A stretch of DNA of 64,000 nucleotides from Dipteris shenzhenensis (GCA_047967505.1 CM106540.1); one strand, 5' to 3'; positions 1-12,404 are shown, numbered from the stretch's first letter. Translations and numbers: made by a program. The notes: generated by a model from the sequence alone, not told the origin.

Positions 1-426
1 TTAAAAAAAAGAAGGTTCAAGTGGCCAAAGACTTTCTTCAAGATAAGAATCAAATGCTTAAGTTAGCGAAATATATCATCAGAGGAGCTTAGGATAGAGC
101 AAGAAGTTATGCAAATGAAGTCCTAGTTAAACTCATTGGACTGGCTACTTTACCACATGAACCAAAAAGAAATTTTAGATAAATAAGAAAAAAGAACGTG
201 ACATACCATATGGCAAGAATGTTTGATTAAGTGGGAAAATTCTAAACCAAAAAGAAATTTTAGATAGACAAGAAAAAAGAATGTGACATACAATATGGAA
301 AGAGTGTCAAATTAAGTGGAAAGACAGACCTAAAGAGAGTTCAACATGGGAAAGGGTAAGCTATGTCCATAGGAGGTTTCCCAATTTTGTTTCCGAGGAC
401 GTAAACTATTCTTAAGGGGAAGGGAA
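1..426 (+). pseudogene. Ty3/gypsy chromovirus pol 3' end (chromodomain), decayed
   Basis: The end of a gypsy polyprotein cut by the left window edge. Around 302-415 one frame reads a chromodomain-like tail with KWKDRP, then STWE, then RRFP, ending at TAA 413-415; KWKxxP...STWE is the hallmark of the chromovirus C-terminal chromodomain that follows integrase. Near 90-120 a short RARSYAN-like stretch resembles the linker before it. About 90 bp are tandemly duplicated (copies starting near 161 and 247, both with accaaaaagaaattttaga), which wrecks the frame. Directly after the stop is a purine run (414-425) followed by TGTTAC, the normal layout of polypurine tract and 3' LTR. It is a dead copy. 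The assignment rests on motif recognition only. Confidence 0.75.
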
Positions 427-1448
427 TGTTACATCATCCATAATCATGGAAGTTCATAGCATGATTATGGCGAAGTGGGAATTCCAAGAGGGCTTGACAG
501 TGCTTGCAGATTCAAAAGCCAATACCTAGGATTCCTATGTTTAGGCATTAAATAAAGGGTGCACTGTACACCCAAGAGGGCTAAAAGTGAAGATCCAAGA
601 AGGACACATTGCACCACGTGTAGGCATTGGACTAGTAGGGAGGTTTCTAGAGAGAGAGCCCCGATAGGAAAGAGGAGGAACCTTAGAGGCAGTTCACGTA
701 AGAAAACAAGGGGGCACTTTACATAACCGAGGCTGGGTGGTGATAAGCTTTTCGAGCCCTCTTGTTTGGAGGATGTAGCAATGTGGGCCTAAACCATGTT
801 AAAATACCCCATTAATAGAGTTCTCCCACTAAAATGGCATTTGTACTAAAGAACAGTCTTGTCACGAATAGAGTGAGGAGCAAAGATGGAAAAACTATCA
901 CAGTCCAGATTACCATGCCAAAATGCAATGCCAATTCCAATTACTCCTAGCATGGGTAGGGGTCAACCTATGAAGTCCCCAAGGCTATCTATGACTTCCA
1001 GTGCATCTCCCCCTATACCCTCTTCATGTTCTATAAAGGTATACACAATGTAAAGGCTTCTAGTATATACTCACTATGCCTAGCACATACTACTCTGATC
1101 TTTTAGTGTTTTTTTAAATACTTTTGGTTGCTATCATATGCACCAAGAAAGTGGAATTACATGTCTTGTAGTTTTTTGTTTAATTAAATGTTTTGGTTGT
1201 TATCATATGCACCAAGAAAATCCACATACTCAGCTCCTCTACATATGTAAATTTAAGAGGGGGTGTTAAGAATAATGTAAATTGCACTATTTTAGAGAGG
1301 ACTATAAGAGAATCAAGGAGAATCCCTAGCCCTAACTCTAACACTTAGGGATAAAATGTGTATATTAATTAGTGTGTTCAACACAACATCATTGTATAGT
1401 TAGTGATATTTTGTGCACTCCACTTTCTCTCCCCTCGATCCTCCAACA
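427..1448 (+). repeat. Candidate LTR region of the gypsy relic
   Basis: Starts TGTTAC right after a polypurine tract at 414-425 and can be closed by ...CTCCAACA at 1441-1448, giving TGTT/AACA termini and about 1.02 kb. The right boundary is uncertain. A second purine run (aagaggggg, ending 1262) followed by TGTTAAGA at 1263 would make 1263-1448 a separate short copia-type LTR of 186 bp inside or beside the gypsy LTR. A short direct repeat (ttttggttg...atatgcaccaagaaa) occurs near 1125 and 1190. No second LTR copy is in the window, so the ends cannot be proven. Confidence 0.4.
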
Positions 1449-4130
1449 CGGGTTAGGTTAATGGTTTGTCCCATGAACATTGTCTTATCCTGTATCTCAT
1501 CCATAAAGGATAGGTTCACTTTACACCATTCTCAATAGAGTTGGCTTTCTTTAATGTCCTATAGATAAGAAGAAGCTATTCAAATCAATAATATCATGTA
1601 GATTTAAAGATCTTTTAATTTGAATCTAGTTGAATTATTCATGACTTCTACTTTCCTATTGTTTTGCATTTAGATCCAAGGCTACAATAGTGTAGATGCC
1701 TTTGATGTTGACTTAATGATAAATATATTGTGCGTAACTAGACATAGAAGAAAGGATTGAGGCCATAGGTGTCAACTTGAGGGCTGAGATGGAGAGTCAT
1801 GCACATGTGTGGAGACACCATGCGTGTCTACAGAATGCAAGCCGATTGTGTCTTCCTTTCTAGAACATGGGTTAATATTCCCCATCTTTAAAGACATGAT
1901 GAATTCTTTAATGTTTCACATATAAAGAAGCATATTGTGGATATTATCTACCATGCGAGAACATGTATTTTGTGCATACCACGAGTGCACACCCTTTGAG
2001 TTTTAGGAAAATAGCGAGGTTGCAAGTAGACAAGTCACAATTGAGAAAATTAAACTTGCATGAAACTTTGAGCAAGCTCACATGGAGCCTACTCTTGGCA
2101 AAATTTGGCCCACCTAGGGTAATGAACACATAAAGCTTCCCTCTTCAAATAAAATAGATAAGTAATATGGTCGCACAATGAAGGAATGCAATGCTCACAT
2201 GTTCATAAAATTTTTGGGTCAGGCTAGCATGCCATGCTCATAAATTTTGTTGGGTCCCCTAATTTGCAAGGAAATGTGCAATTAATTAATGGCACACTTC
2301 TATAAAACTTTGCCTATTTTTATGCTTGGTTTTCTGTGAGCCTCATAGGTTAACATATCCTTATATATGAAATAAAAAGCAACACATTCTTGGTGTTGTT
2401 GCACATTAAAATGTTTTGAGCATAAGTAAATGATGCCATGAATTATTTTATGTTATCCATTATCAAAACTGTCATGCACTAGACATACTTAATTGATTTT
2501 GATGGAAATTATGTATGGGTGATAACAAGATGCAAGTCAAATCATCTTGTTGTCTTGTGTTAAAGAAAAGGAAAAGAAATGAAAATTGTATATGATAAGG
2601 AATTCGAAAAGAAAAACAAGGGAAATTTTATATGATAAGGGGTTAGACATTAAGGGAACTTGTATACTAAGGAGTGCAAATGGACTTTGATCACTCCGGA
2701 GTGCAAATGAAATTGAAGTCATTTTCACATTTGTCTATATACACACACTCCCAAGAATAAAAAAGAAAGATCTAAAGCGTATTTTAAACCTTAGCATTTT
2801 GGTGCATGTCTTTTGGTAGTGCCTTCCATTTTAGAACATGTGTTAAATGGAGACTACCCCCTCTTTAAATTATAGTAAGGCATGAAGATGCTTTAATGTG
2901 GTCAATTATAAAAGAGACCTAGTCTACTATTCCACAACATTTGTTCTTGTAAACCAACACACTGCGCACCCATTACTTTTAAGGTAAGTAGAGGGTTGCA
3001 ACAGGTAGAAGGATAACGATTGAGACTCTAGTACTTGTGGGAAAGTTTGAGCATGTTCCTATGCAACTGATTGGCCATAGAAGTTGATTGTGGTGAAGTG
3101 GCTATTGGTCTACTCAGTTTAATGCTTCACAAGGCCCCTAGTTAGAGGTCATTTGATGGGAACAGTTATTATGTTCTCAATTAGGGGCTAAAAACACGAG
3201 AGAGCTTATTGTAGGTGGTGAAGTGCCTAATAGGTAGTGTAGATTTAGAGCGATGGTCAATGCACCCCTACCAAGTGGCATGGCAATGTTCTCAAAGTTC
3301 CTAAATAATTGGTGTAGGTTTTGAGTGACACATATTAATGTGAATGGCACGGGGGTGATGCATCGCTCTCGAGTGGCATGGCAAAGGTGGCCCTTAGTTG
3401 GAAGGTTCAATCCTTGAGAGCCAACCCACATGCAACAACCATCACAATGTAGCTTGGACATGCTGCAAGGAGGCCTCAAGGTTGAATCCACCTTCCTCAT
3501 TATCTTGGCTTCTTCACCTATTGGTCCATTGGCTCTCACCGACTGCTATAGCAAATATTAACATGTACTTCTAATTGGTATTGTAGTTGCTTAAAACATG
3601 TTGTAGGTCCATCCACCTCTAAAATCCTTCATAGACCTTGGAGAGCTAAGCATGGATAGCCACAGTAGCCATGTAGCTAGAGTCATTCGATTATGCACAC
3701 AAGCACTTCTTTGGGACAAAAGTTCTAGTTTTGCCTTCACAGAGCTTTCGTTGTGAGCCAAGGATTGCACCACAAGTTTGTTTTGACTTTTTTTTAAAAG
3801 ACCGCATTCCACTGCCCAAGCCCTACGATTGGTGCATAGACTTCGAGCTTCTTTCTGATTGGCTGAAAAAACCTGCAAGAACCTTGTTAGGTACTCACTA
3901 CTCACAAGCTAGAGCTTTCATGGGGACATCCTTTTCTCGCAATGCTAGCTTAGCATCTCCGAGCAAGGTTGAGTGTTAGCATGAGCGCGGGGAGGTCCTC
4001 TTTAGGCATTTTGGCCGAATGTTTTGTTTTGTCCTTGAAAGTTTGGGCGCATGTTCAACGAGCGCAAATTCAAGGAAGGGGAGAGGAAGGCGGCAAGCGG
4101 TGAGGTCAGCGAGACAAGGTGGTTCGGGGC
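1449..4130. other. Intergenic DNA with a diverged ~240-bp duplication
   Basis: No gene recognised. Two diverged copies of one sequence lie at about 1862-2105 and 2832-3070: both start tagaacatg.gttaa, then share an AT-rich block, 'gggttgcaa'-like and 'cgattgaga'-like words, and end in aactttgagca or its variant. The short open frames on both strands (3177-3539, 3591-3905, 3731-3979) match nothing I know and have no start context or neighbours that support them. Confidence 0.5.
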
Positions 4131-4176
4131 TGAGCTTTCATGGAAGGACACACAAGACTGGCTGTCTTAGCTGGCC

Positions 4177-4183
4177 TTATAAG
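4177..4183 (+). promoter_or_regulatory. Candidate TATA box of the ERF gene
   Basis: TTATAAG lies about 280 bp upstream of the ERF start codon. A TATA box here predicts transcription from about 4205-4215 and a leader of about 250 nt. The leader contains a (CTT/TTC)n-rich tract at roughly 4296-4356, a common feature of plant 5' untranslated regions. This is inference from position and composition only. Confidence 0.5.
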
Positions 4184-4459
4184 ACACCTTTACTGCATAA
4201 ACACAGCAACTCAGAAAGGGCAAGGTCTTCCACTTTTCTCAAAGTCTTCTCCGTCCACCTGCCTTTTCTTCCAATCACTCCATCAGTCCATTATCTCTCA
4301 TCTTCTTCTTCTGATTCTGATTCTTCTTCTTCTTGTTCTTCTTCTTCTTCTTCTTCAGTAGAGACAATCCATCACGCAATTACAACTTCACCCTCCACTC
4401 GCACGCCTTCCTCGCCTCCCACCCAATTATCCCCTTCGTAGTCGCTCACCTCACTCACC

Positions 4460-5947
4460 ATGGTTTTGCCCCCCTCCCCCCCTCCCGACTCTAGTAGTAA
4501 CAGCTCCTCCGAGCTTTCCTGCCATCCCTTCCTCTCCCATCGCCCTTCCTCTCCCCCTGCCGTCTCCTCCCCCTCCCTTTCCTCCGACCATTCTGACTCT
4601 TTCCTCAGCCTTCCCTCCGATATTTGCTTCTCCCCCCAGGACGACGCTTCGAAGGAACGAGACTTGCCCGCATCTAGACCTTGCATCGACATTGTCAAGA
4701 AGCTGAAGCAGAGATTCGGAAGCACTGTGCTAGCGAAAATGGGCGAAGTTGTCAGAGAGGAAGCTCGAGCGGGAAACCCGGAGGCTCTGACTTTTTGCAA
4801 CCAGCTATGGGCTGCGAAAGAGGAAGCTGAGAGCTGCTGCGATATGGACGCTGCGCGGGCGAATGGCGACGAGGAGGAATCCATGTGGGGAGGGTTTCCC
4901 AGCGTCGTTGGGCAGGAGATCCTAAATACGAAGCTCTTCGGCGAGAGAGCTGATGACAGTCCGTCACAAAGCAGAGCAGCGTGCGACGAGTCTGCTTCAA
5001 AGCCCACAGGTACTTGCCGTCGGACGCGTCCACTGCCCTCCCTATCGCTTCCGCCGCCAACCAATGACAGCGCCCAAATCCGCGAATGCTCCTCGCAGTG
5101 GCAGAGGTCGCCGAAGCTGGGGCCATGGATGTCGAGGGCGCCGTCGAGCGCGGGCACTACGCCGCCGAGTCTGAGCCCATGTTTGGCGAGGGTGTGGGAG
5201 GCACTACCGCTGAACGAGAACGATTCGGAGGACATGCTACTATACGGGGTGTTGAAGGAGGCGACGAAGAAGGGGTGGGTGCCGGTGACGCCGCACGGAA
5301 GGAAACCAAGGGAGGGATTATCATCAACATCTGAAGCATCGAAAGAAGAGGCGAAGCAAGAGGCAAAGGCGGAGGCAATATCATCATGGAGGACGATTAG
5401 CAGCAGCAGCGAGGCAGCTGGAGCGGCGGAGGAGGAGAAGAAGGTGGCGAAGGGGAAGCATTACAGGGGGGTGAGGAGGAGGCCATGGGGGAAGTTCGCG
5501 GCGGAGATAAGGGATTCAGCGAGGCAAGGGCAGAGGATATGGCTGGGGACTTTCGACAGGGCGGAGGAGGCGGCGTTGGCATATGACCGGGCGGCGCTGC
5601 GCATGAGAGGAGCTAGAGCTTTACTCAATTTCCCTGTAGAGGCGGTTGTGGCCTCTCTAAAGGTGGCGGAAGAGGGGCGTTCCGCCGCCGCCCCCTTGGA
5701 AGCGCCGCCCCCAGAGGCCTCCCGAAAACGCTCCCGAATTGCTGAATTGGCGCCAGATGAGACTGACGTGGCACAGCACCGCCACCCCTCGTCCGCTGAG
5801 CTGGCCGTCGACGTCCACGTCCATTTCCTCGAGAACCTCCTGTCCAGCTCAGCCATCACCGAACCCCAACCTAACCCTTGCGTAGGGGTCCACCCCTTCA
5901 TCGACCCCAACCACAAATTTGACTTTCCAGCTCATCCGGTTTACTAG
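4460..5947 (+). CDS. AP2/ERF-domain transcription factor, ERF subfamily (group IX-like)
   Basis: Intronless 495-residue nuclear regulator that should bind GCC-box promoters, typically in ethylene, jasmonate or defence responses. The AP2 domain spans residues 334-392: it opens with [20 protein letters not shown], keeps WLGTF and ends with [11 protein letters not shown]. Ala347 and Asp352 (A14 and D19 of the domain) mark the ERF rather than the DREB subfamily. Ahead of it, [14 protein letters not shown] (252-265) resembles the acidic motif of group IX ERFs. The N-terminus is Ser/Pro-rich, and residues 75-125 look helical. RKRSR at 422-426 may be a nuclear signal. ATG 4460 has A at -3 and G at +4, and an in-frame TAG at 4439-4441 rules out an upstream start. 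The CDS is GC- and CpG-rich in AT-rich surroundings. At 495 residues it is long for the group. Its exact orthology is unknown. Confidence 0.93.
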   Translation: MVLPPSPPPDSSSNSSSELSCHPFLSHRPSSPPAVSSPSLSSDHSDSFLSLPSDICFSPQDDASKERDLPASRPCIDIVKKLKQRFGSTVLAKMGEVVREEARAGNPEALTFCNQLWAAKEEAESCCDMDAARANGDEEESMWGGFPSVVGQEILNTKLFGERADDSPSQSRAACDESASKPTGTCRRTRPLPSLSLPPPTNDSAQIRECSSQWQRSPKLGPWMSRAPSSAGTTPPSLSPCLARVWEALPLNENDSEDMLLYGVLKEATKKGWVPVTPHGRKPREGLSSTSEASKEEAKQEAKAEAISSWRTISSSSEAAGAAEEEKKVAKGKHYRGVRRRPWGKFAAEIRDSARQGQRIWLGTFDRAEEAALAYDRAALRMRGARALLNFPVEAVVASLKVAEEGRSAAAPLEAPPPEASRKRSRIAELAPDETDVAQHRHPSSAELAVDVHVHFLENLLSSSAITEPQPNPCVGVHPFIDPNHKFDFPAHPVY

Positions 5948-6100
5948 CCTTCCCGAGCATATGAGAACCTTGTAACATGAGAGCCTATTTATCCTCCTTC
6001 CTGCAAAGCGGCATCTTCTTTACACCTTGTAATATTATTTCCAATAGAATTGCTTGGAGTCACACTAGCTTCCCTTATCGGACTCTCTTCTCCTCTCTCA
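5948..6100 (+). terminator. Probable 3' UTR / polyadenylation region of the ERF gene
   Basis: About 65-110 bp after the stop there are TTGTAA-type far-upstream words and an AATAGAAT near-upstream element (about 6043-6050) in a U-rich context, as expected of a plant poly(A) region. The actual cleavage site cannot be read from sequence alone. Confidence 0.4.
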
Positions 6101-7288
6101 AACAATGCATCTTTGAAGTTTAACACGATATACCATAACACCATCTCCTTTCATTTTTTGGTTAGCATGATGCGATTGTTATATGTTATATGTACAAAGC
6201 AGAAGTGATCCCTTGTGGCAAGCAAAGTGAAGAGGATGCCTAATATGTGGCAAAGAAGGTGCAAAGCTAAAGAAACTTTGGTTATTATGTACTATTGGGC
6301 CATAAAGGGTAAAAGCAAGATGTGTGGAGTGTGTGGGAGATTACATGGAGTTAGAAGTTTTGGAGTTTTGCACATGATGTTTTGCTTGCATCTCCTAAAG
6401 ACATTAAATAGCAATGCATGCATTCATCTTCAACTAGAATGGCATATATTCGTACCAATGCATACCATTTAGTATAGCTAATATTTATACCATTTTTAAA
6501 CATTTTTTCCCCTTTTTTTTGCGTGAGAGAAAAATAAACTTAACAAGTAATAAAACAAGCCCCTTCCAAAGGAAAACCTCACCCTTAGATTATGACAACC
6601 CTTAAAGCCCTTCTAATGTTACCCTTCTATCATAGCATTCTTTTAAAGCCCTTGCACAATTCCCATAATAAGAGAACCCCAAAGCAAACAACAATTTTGG
6701 TGGGCATGTTTTGCTTCACATCAATGATTCAAACACTTTCATCCCATATTGTTGTATTTGTCACTACCACATATGCACTCTTTTGGTACGTAAACTTTGC
6801 CTTTTTTCTTATTATGTCATGGAAGAATCACCTATAGTAAGGTGCCATTTCCATTAGTTGACTTTCTATCCTTGTGATATTGAGACCCTTGAAGGTTACC
6901 AACGCCCTTTTTCAATCCTTCACTATCTAATGCTTCACTCTCTTATGCTTTCTCTAAAGGTTTCTCTTTAGTTTTAGAACTTTTTGCTAGATAGTACATT
7001 GCATGTGGCTCTTTCCTTGGTCCTTGCATTATTTCCTTGGCTACTTGTTTTTCTTTCTTCCAATCGATAATTTGCACTTTGACCAAGTTGGAACTATCAT
7101 CTCTTTGGCTTATACTTGAGTCTCCACGTTGGTGTCTACCTTGGTGATTAGCAATCCTATAGTGGGTACTGCTTTGTTTTTGTTGACCTCCCCCTTGAAT
7201 AGCTTTATGTGTTTCTTTAGACTCATATATTCTGGCTTCATACAAACTTCACCAAATGGTAGCCAATTCTTGACTGCCCTTTCTTATG
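6101..7288. other. Intergenic DNA, no gene recognised
   Basis: AT-rich sequence with only short open frames (6215-6472 and 6592-6837 on +, 6943-7245 on -). The minus frame encodes a Gln/Lys-rich, low-complexity 100-residue peptide that I cannot place. No RNA gene or transposon domain seen. Confidence 0.4.
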
Positions 7289-7590
7289 AAGAAATGGCAA
7301 CAAATTCTTAATTGCCATTTCTTATGAGGAAATGGCAACAAATTCTTGACTACCATTTCTTCATAAGAAATGGCAGCAAATTCTTGATTGCCATTTCTTG
7401 GTAAGAAATGGCAGCCACTTTTTGACTGCCACTTCGTTCAAAGAAATGGCAAGCACTTCTTGACTGCCATTTTCTAAGAAGAAATTGCAGCACAAAATGG
7501 CAACTATCTCTTGACTACTACCATTTCTTACGAAGAAATGGCAACCATTTTTAAACTGCCATTCTTACCAAGAAATGGCAGCACAAAATG
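7289..7590. repeat. 38-bp minisatellite of hairpin units
   Basis: Eight units start at 7289, 7327, 7365, 7403, 7441, 7479, 7533 and 7570. The period is exactly 38 bp for the first six; one unit carries a 16-bp insertion and one is 37 bp. Each unit has aagaaatggca and, about 16 bases on, its inverted partner tgccatttctt, so every unit can fold into a short hairpin and neighbouring units can also pair with each other. Confidence 0.9.
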
Positions 7591-8548
7591 CATATGTGGA
7601 TCAAAATTACACAATGGTTGACCATTCAGTTGCTGCAAAGTATCTTATTGTTACCAAAGATTTAGTACTACCATTCACAACATTGATATTACTATCACTC
7701 TTTCTATATTGTCTAAGTGTGAAAGATTAATCAAAAGTCTTAAGTGCATCAATACTCATAGTACACAGTGTGAAGAAGTCATCTAAAATTCTAAGGAATA
7801 ACTTTTACCTTTTATAACACACGCATTTTACTTGATAACAAATATTATTCAATAGTTGATTGAGAAATAAATAATACAATTTCTACATAGCAAAATAAAA
7901 TATAAATTTATAAAGACATTACATGAAGAGTTTTCCAAGAAATATTCAAGCCTATGGTTTGACCCAATGTCTGAATCTCATAATTTTCTTAAAATATACA
8001 AGCATCCTTAATGGTTGCATCATCAACACTCCCGATGGGTATGATACTTTGTATAGGCCTTAATGAAAGTGGAGTGGAGTGGTGGGCCAACAGTGGTGTG
8101 GATGTTGTAGGGATGGCAAGGGAGGAATGGTGGAAAGGTCATGAGGAAGAGGCAAAAAGTTGGCAAGATCTCAAACAAGAGAGGTGTGGCAAAAAAAGAG
8201 GCATTTGGGTTTGCTTTTTGAAAGTTTATCTGAGTCGGTATAGGCATCGGTATATACCGGCACCTATACCGACAAAAACAAAGTTTTCCTTTGTTTTTGC
8301 ATTTCCTAAAACTTTTAGTACTTCTCTCACTTCTAGTTCCTTACTAGGTTTAAGAAATGATGACTTGTATTGGATTACAAAATCTTGTAGCCTGGGAGGC
8401 CCTGTTTTAGGGTACGTGTTGACTTTTTTTATCATATCTCCTTTTTTATCACACCTTGCACCCTTTAAAGCATACATCTTTGTACTTCTAGCCATGCATA
8501 TGGTATTAGATGTGCATGATATTTTTCAAAAGTCTCAAACCAAGTGAT
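7591..8548. other. Intergenic DNA, no gene recognised
   Basis: The longest open frame (8011-8547, +, 178 residues) has no motif I recognise. It runs into the satellite that begins at 8549, which argues against a real gene. Nothing else is supported here. Confidence 0.35.
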
Positions 8549-9330
8549 ATTTCCTAGTTTCGCACCATGCATCATGCATGGTCATCGAAAAACATGCATC
8601 TGTCAACTTCTAGCCATGCAAATGACATTTGATAAGCATCATACTTTGTGCAAGCAGTAAAATGGGTGAGTTCAAGGCTTGTGCAAAGTATCATGGCCAT
8701 TTGGTGTCATTTTCATGGCATGGAATGGGTATTTCCTAGTTTTTCACCATGCATCATGCATCAGTATTCAAAAACATGCATTAGTGTGCTTGTAGGCCTG
8801 AAAATGGTATTTGATGGACAAAATACTTTGATCAAACCTTAAACTCAGTAATTTTAATGTCTGCGCAAAGTATCGTAGCCATCTGATGTCATTTGCATGG
8901 CTTGGAATGGATATTTCCTAGTTTTTCACTATGGATCATGCATGAGTGTTGAAAAACATGCATTGATGTGCGTCTAGCAGCTATGCAAATGGTATTTTAT
9001 GGACATGAAACTTTGTAAAAGCCTCAAAATAGGTGATTTCACGGCTTGTGCAAAGTATCATGACCATCTCATTTCATTTTCATGGCTTGGAATGGATATT
9101 TCCTAGTTTTTCACCATGCATCATGCATGAGCATTGAAAAACATGCATTGTGATGCATGAGCATTGAAAAACATGCATTGGTGTGCTTCTAACCATAAAA
9201 ATAGTATTTTTTGGGAGTGATACTTTGCACAAGCCTTAAACAAGGAAATTTCAATGCCTATGCAAAGTATCATGCCCATCTAATGTCCATTGCATGGCTT
9301 GGAATGGATATTTCCTAGTTGTTCACCATG
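8549..9330. repeat. Satellite I, ~182-bp monomer, about four copies
   Basis: The landmark atttcctagtt recurs at 8549, 8731, 8913, 9098 and 9310: spacings 182, 182, 185 and 212. The last spacing contains an extra 29-bp internal duplication around gatgcatgagcattg. Monomers share a word like caaagtatcatg.ccatct and the pair catgcatcatgcatg. The array passes at about 9331 directly into Satellite II without spacer. Confidence 0.9.
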
Positions 9331-11910
9331 CATTTTCATATACATAGCATCCACATGCGAATATGAGCATTCTTGTTCCCCAGTGGCACATCCGGTATCC
9401 GATGCACCTTACACTTTGCAAGGACATTAAAACAACTTTTTTAAAGACCCTTGAAAAGTTTAGTGCTAATCCAACGGTGGAATATACGGATGTTAATGTC
9501 CATTGCACATTTTTCCTTCATATCGCATAGCATCCACGTGCAAATATGTGCATTCTTGCTCCCCGGTGGTACATACGGCATCTGATCCACCTGATACTTT
9601 GGAAGGATATTAAAAATAATTTTTCTAAGACCCTTGCAAAATTTGGTGTTGATAAGATGGTGGGATATACAGATGCGGATGTCCATTGTGCATTTTTCCT
9701 TCACATACATAGCATCCATATGCAAATATGGGCATTCTTGTTCCTGGTGTCACATCCGGCATCCAATGCTCCTTACACTTTGCAAGGACATTAAAACAAC
9801 ATGTATTAATACCTTTTCAAAATTTGGTGCTGACCTGACGGTGTGGTATACGGATCTTGGTGTCCGTTGCGCTTGTTTCCTTCATATACATATGATCCAC
9901 ATGTGAATATGAGCATTCTTGTTCCCCAGTGGCACATCCGGCATCCGATGCACCTTACACTTTGCAAGGACATTTAAAAAACGTGTTTTAAGACCCTTGC
10001 AAAGTTTGGTGTTGATCCAATGGTGGGATATACGAATGTCGGTGTCCCTTGCACATTTTACCTTCATATCGCGTAGCATCCACTTGCAAATATGTGTATT
10101 CTTGCTCTCGGTGGCACAAAAAACATCCGATCCATTTGATAATTTGGAAGGACATTAAAACCAATTTTTCTAAGACACTTGGAAAAATTGGTGGGAGATA
10201 CGGATGCGGATGTCCATTGTGCATTTTTCCTTCACATGTATAGCATCCACATGCAAATATGGGCATTCTTGTTCCCCAATGTCACATCCCACCATCCGAT
10301 GCACCTTAAACTTTGCAAGGACATTAAAAAAACTGGTTTTAATACCCTTGCAAAATTTGGTGCTGATCCGATGGTGTGGTATATGGATCTCAGTGTCCGT
10401 TGCACTTGTTTCCTTCATATACATAGCATCCACATGCAAATATGAGCATTCTTGTTCCCCGGTGGCACATATGGCATCCAATGCACCTTACACTTTGCAA
10501 GGACATTAAAACAACTTGTTTTAAGACCCTTGCAAAGTTTGGTGCTGATCTGACGGTGGGATATACGAACGTCGGGGTCCGTTGCACATTTTTCCTTCAT
10601 ACATGTAGCATCCACGTGCGAATATGTGCATTCCTGCTCCCGGTGGCACAAACGGCATCCGATCCACCTGATACTTTGGAAGGACATTAATACCAATTTT
10701 TCTTAGACCCTTGCAAAGTTGGTGCTAATCCCGACGGTGGGATAGACGAATGCGAATGTCCATTGTGCATTTTTCCTTCACATACACAGCATCCACATGC
10801 AAATATGGGCATTCTTGTTCCCCGGTGTCACATCCAGCATCCAATGCACCTTACACTTTGCAAGGACATTAAAACAACTTGTTTTAAGACCCTTGAAAAT
10901 TTTGGTGCTGATTTGACGGTGTGGTATACAGATATCGGTGTCCATTGCGCATGTTTCCTTCATATACATAGCATCCACACACGGATATGAGCTTTCTTGT
11001 TCCCCAGTACATCCAACATCCAATGCACCTTACATTGTACAAGGACATTAAAACAAAAATTTTAAATACCCTTGCAAAGTTTGATGCTAATCCAACGGGG
11101 GGATATACGGATGTCGGTGTCCATTGCACATTGTTTTGTCATATCGCGTAGCATCCACGTGCGAATATGTGCATTCTTGCTCCCCGGTGGCACATATGGC
11201 ATCCAATCTACATAAAAATTTTTAAGGACATTAAAACCAATTTTGTAAGACCCTTGAAAATTTTTATGCTGATTCGATGGTGGGATATACGGATGTGGAT
11301 GTCCATTGTGCATTCTTCCTTCACATACACATAACATCCACATGCAAATATGGGCATTCTTGCTCCCAGTGTCACATCTGGCATCCAATGCACCTTACAC
11401 TTTGCAAGGAAATTAAAACAAATTGTTTTAAGACCCTTGAAAAGTTTGGTGCTGATCCGACAGTGGAACATACGGATGTCAGTGTCCATTGCGTATTTTT
11501 CCTGCATATCGCGTAGCATCCACATACGCATATGTGCATTCTTGTTCCCTGGTGGCAAATACGGCATCCAATCCACTTGATACTTTGCAAGGACATTAAA
11601 ACCAATTGTTTTAAGACCATTGCAAAGTTTGGTGCTGATCCGACGGTGGGATATACAGATGTGAATGTCCATTGTGCATTTTTCCTTGACATACATAGCA
11701 TCCACATGTAAATATGGGCATTCTTGTTCCCCGGTGTCACATCCGGAATCTGATGCACCTTACACCTTGCAAGGATATTAAAAACAAAATTTTAAAGACC
11801 CTTGCAAAGTTTGGTGCTGATCTAACGATAGGATATACGGATGCGGAAGTCCGTTGCACATTTTTCCTTCACTTACATAGCATCTGCATGCAAATATTGA
11901 TGCGAATGTC
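9331..11910. repeat. Satellite II, ~182-bp monomers in a trimeric higher-order repeat
   Basis: The landmark agcatccac recurs at 9346, 9529, 9711, 9892, 10075, 10242, 10425, 10607, 10788, 10970, 11150, 11333, 11515, 11697 and 11879, mostly 180-183 bp apart. Monomers fall into three classes that cycle A-B-C. A has atatacatagcat and 'atatgagcattcttg'. B has atatcgcgtagcat, 'atatgtgcattcttgc' and a 'gatacttt' word. C has cacatacatagcat, 'atatgggcattcttg' and 'ggtgtcacatcc'. The order is ABC four times, then B-C, so one A monomer is missing near 11460. The trimer length is 531-546 bp. Short open frames through the array on both strands follow the 3 x 182 = 546 periodicity and are not genes. Confidence 0.95.
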
Positions 11911-12404
11911 CCAACCTTTTCTACTATTGACTGCTAGCATAGGAGCAAAGGTTTCATTTTGGTTTCTTGCTAAGTTACCTAGATACATGGGCATGCCTCC
12001 GATGATTCTTTCTTTAGGCTAGTCTCTAACCTATTACCGCTAGTTTGTAATAGATGTTTATTGATAAGCTTACTAACAAGTACATTTAATGCCATTTTTC
12101 TTTACATTGAATATCCTGTCTCCATCTTTTTTGCTATTGAACCCTAGCATATATGTCCAGTTACCTTAAAATGAGACCTTTTTTGGATTGAGGTAGATGC
12201 GTTGGAGGCATAGGTTTCATCTAAGTGGATCATATATGTCCCAAGGTAGGCCAATATTTGCATGTGCATCCTATTATGTGAACAAAAGATACGTAACAAT
12301 CATCAACAATGATACCTCCAATAATCCCCCAATCATCTTATTGGTAATAAACTTTGCATAGGTCCTGAGTAGTCTCCATATCCCTACAAAGTTCTGATTT
12401 TGTT
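11911..12404. other. Spacer after Satellite II
   Basis: No gene, RNA or repeat family recognised. The right part probably belongs to the same decayed transposon as the Harbinger relic that follows, but I could not read further conserved motifs in it. Confidence 0.3.

Noticed and set aside
4372-5235. 287-residue minus-strand open frame opposite the ERF gene
   Set aside because: It is a shadow of the GC-rich ERF codons. The plus frame has the AP2 domain, a good start context and an upstream stop; the minus frame has no motif.
9323-12022. Many 60-165-residue open frames on both strands
   Set aside because: They are the 182-bp satellite read in different frames. The repeating peptide follows the 546-bp trimer and has no start or stop logic of its own.
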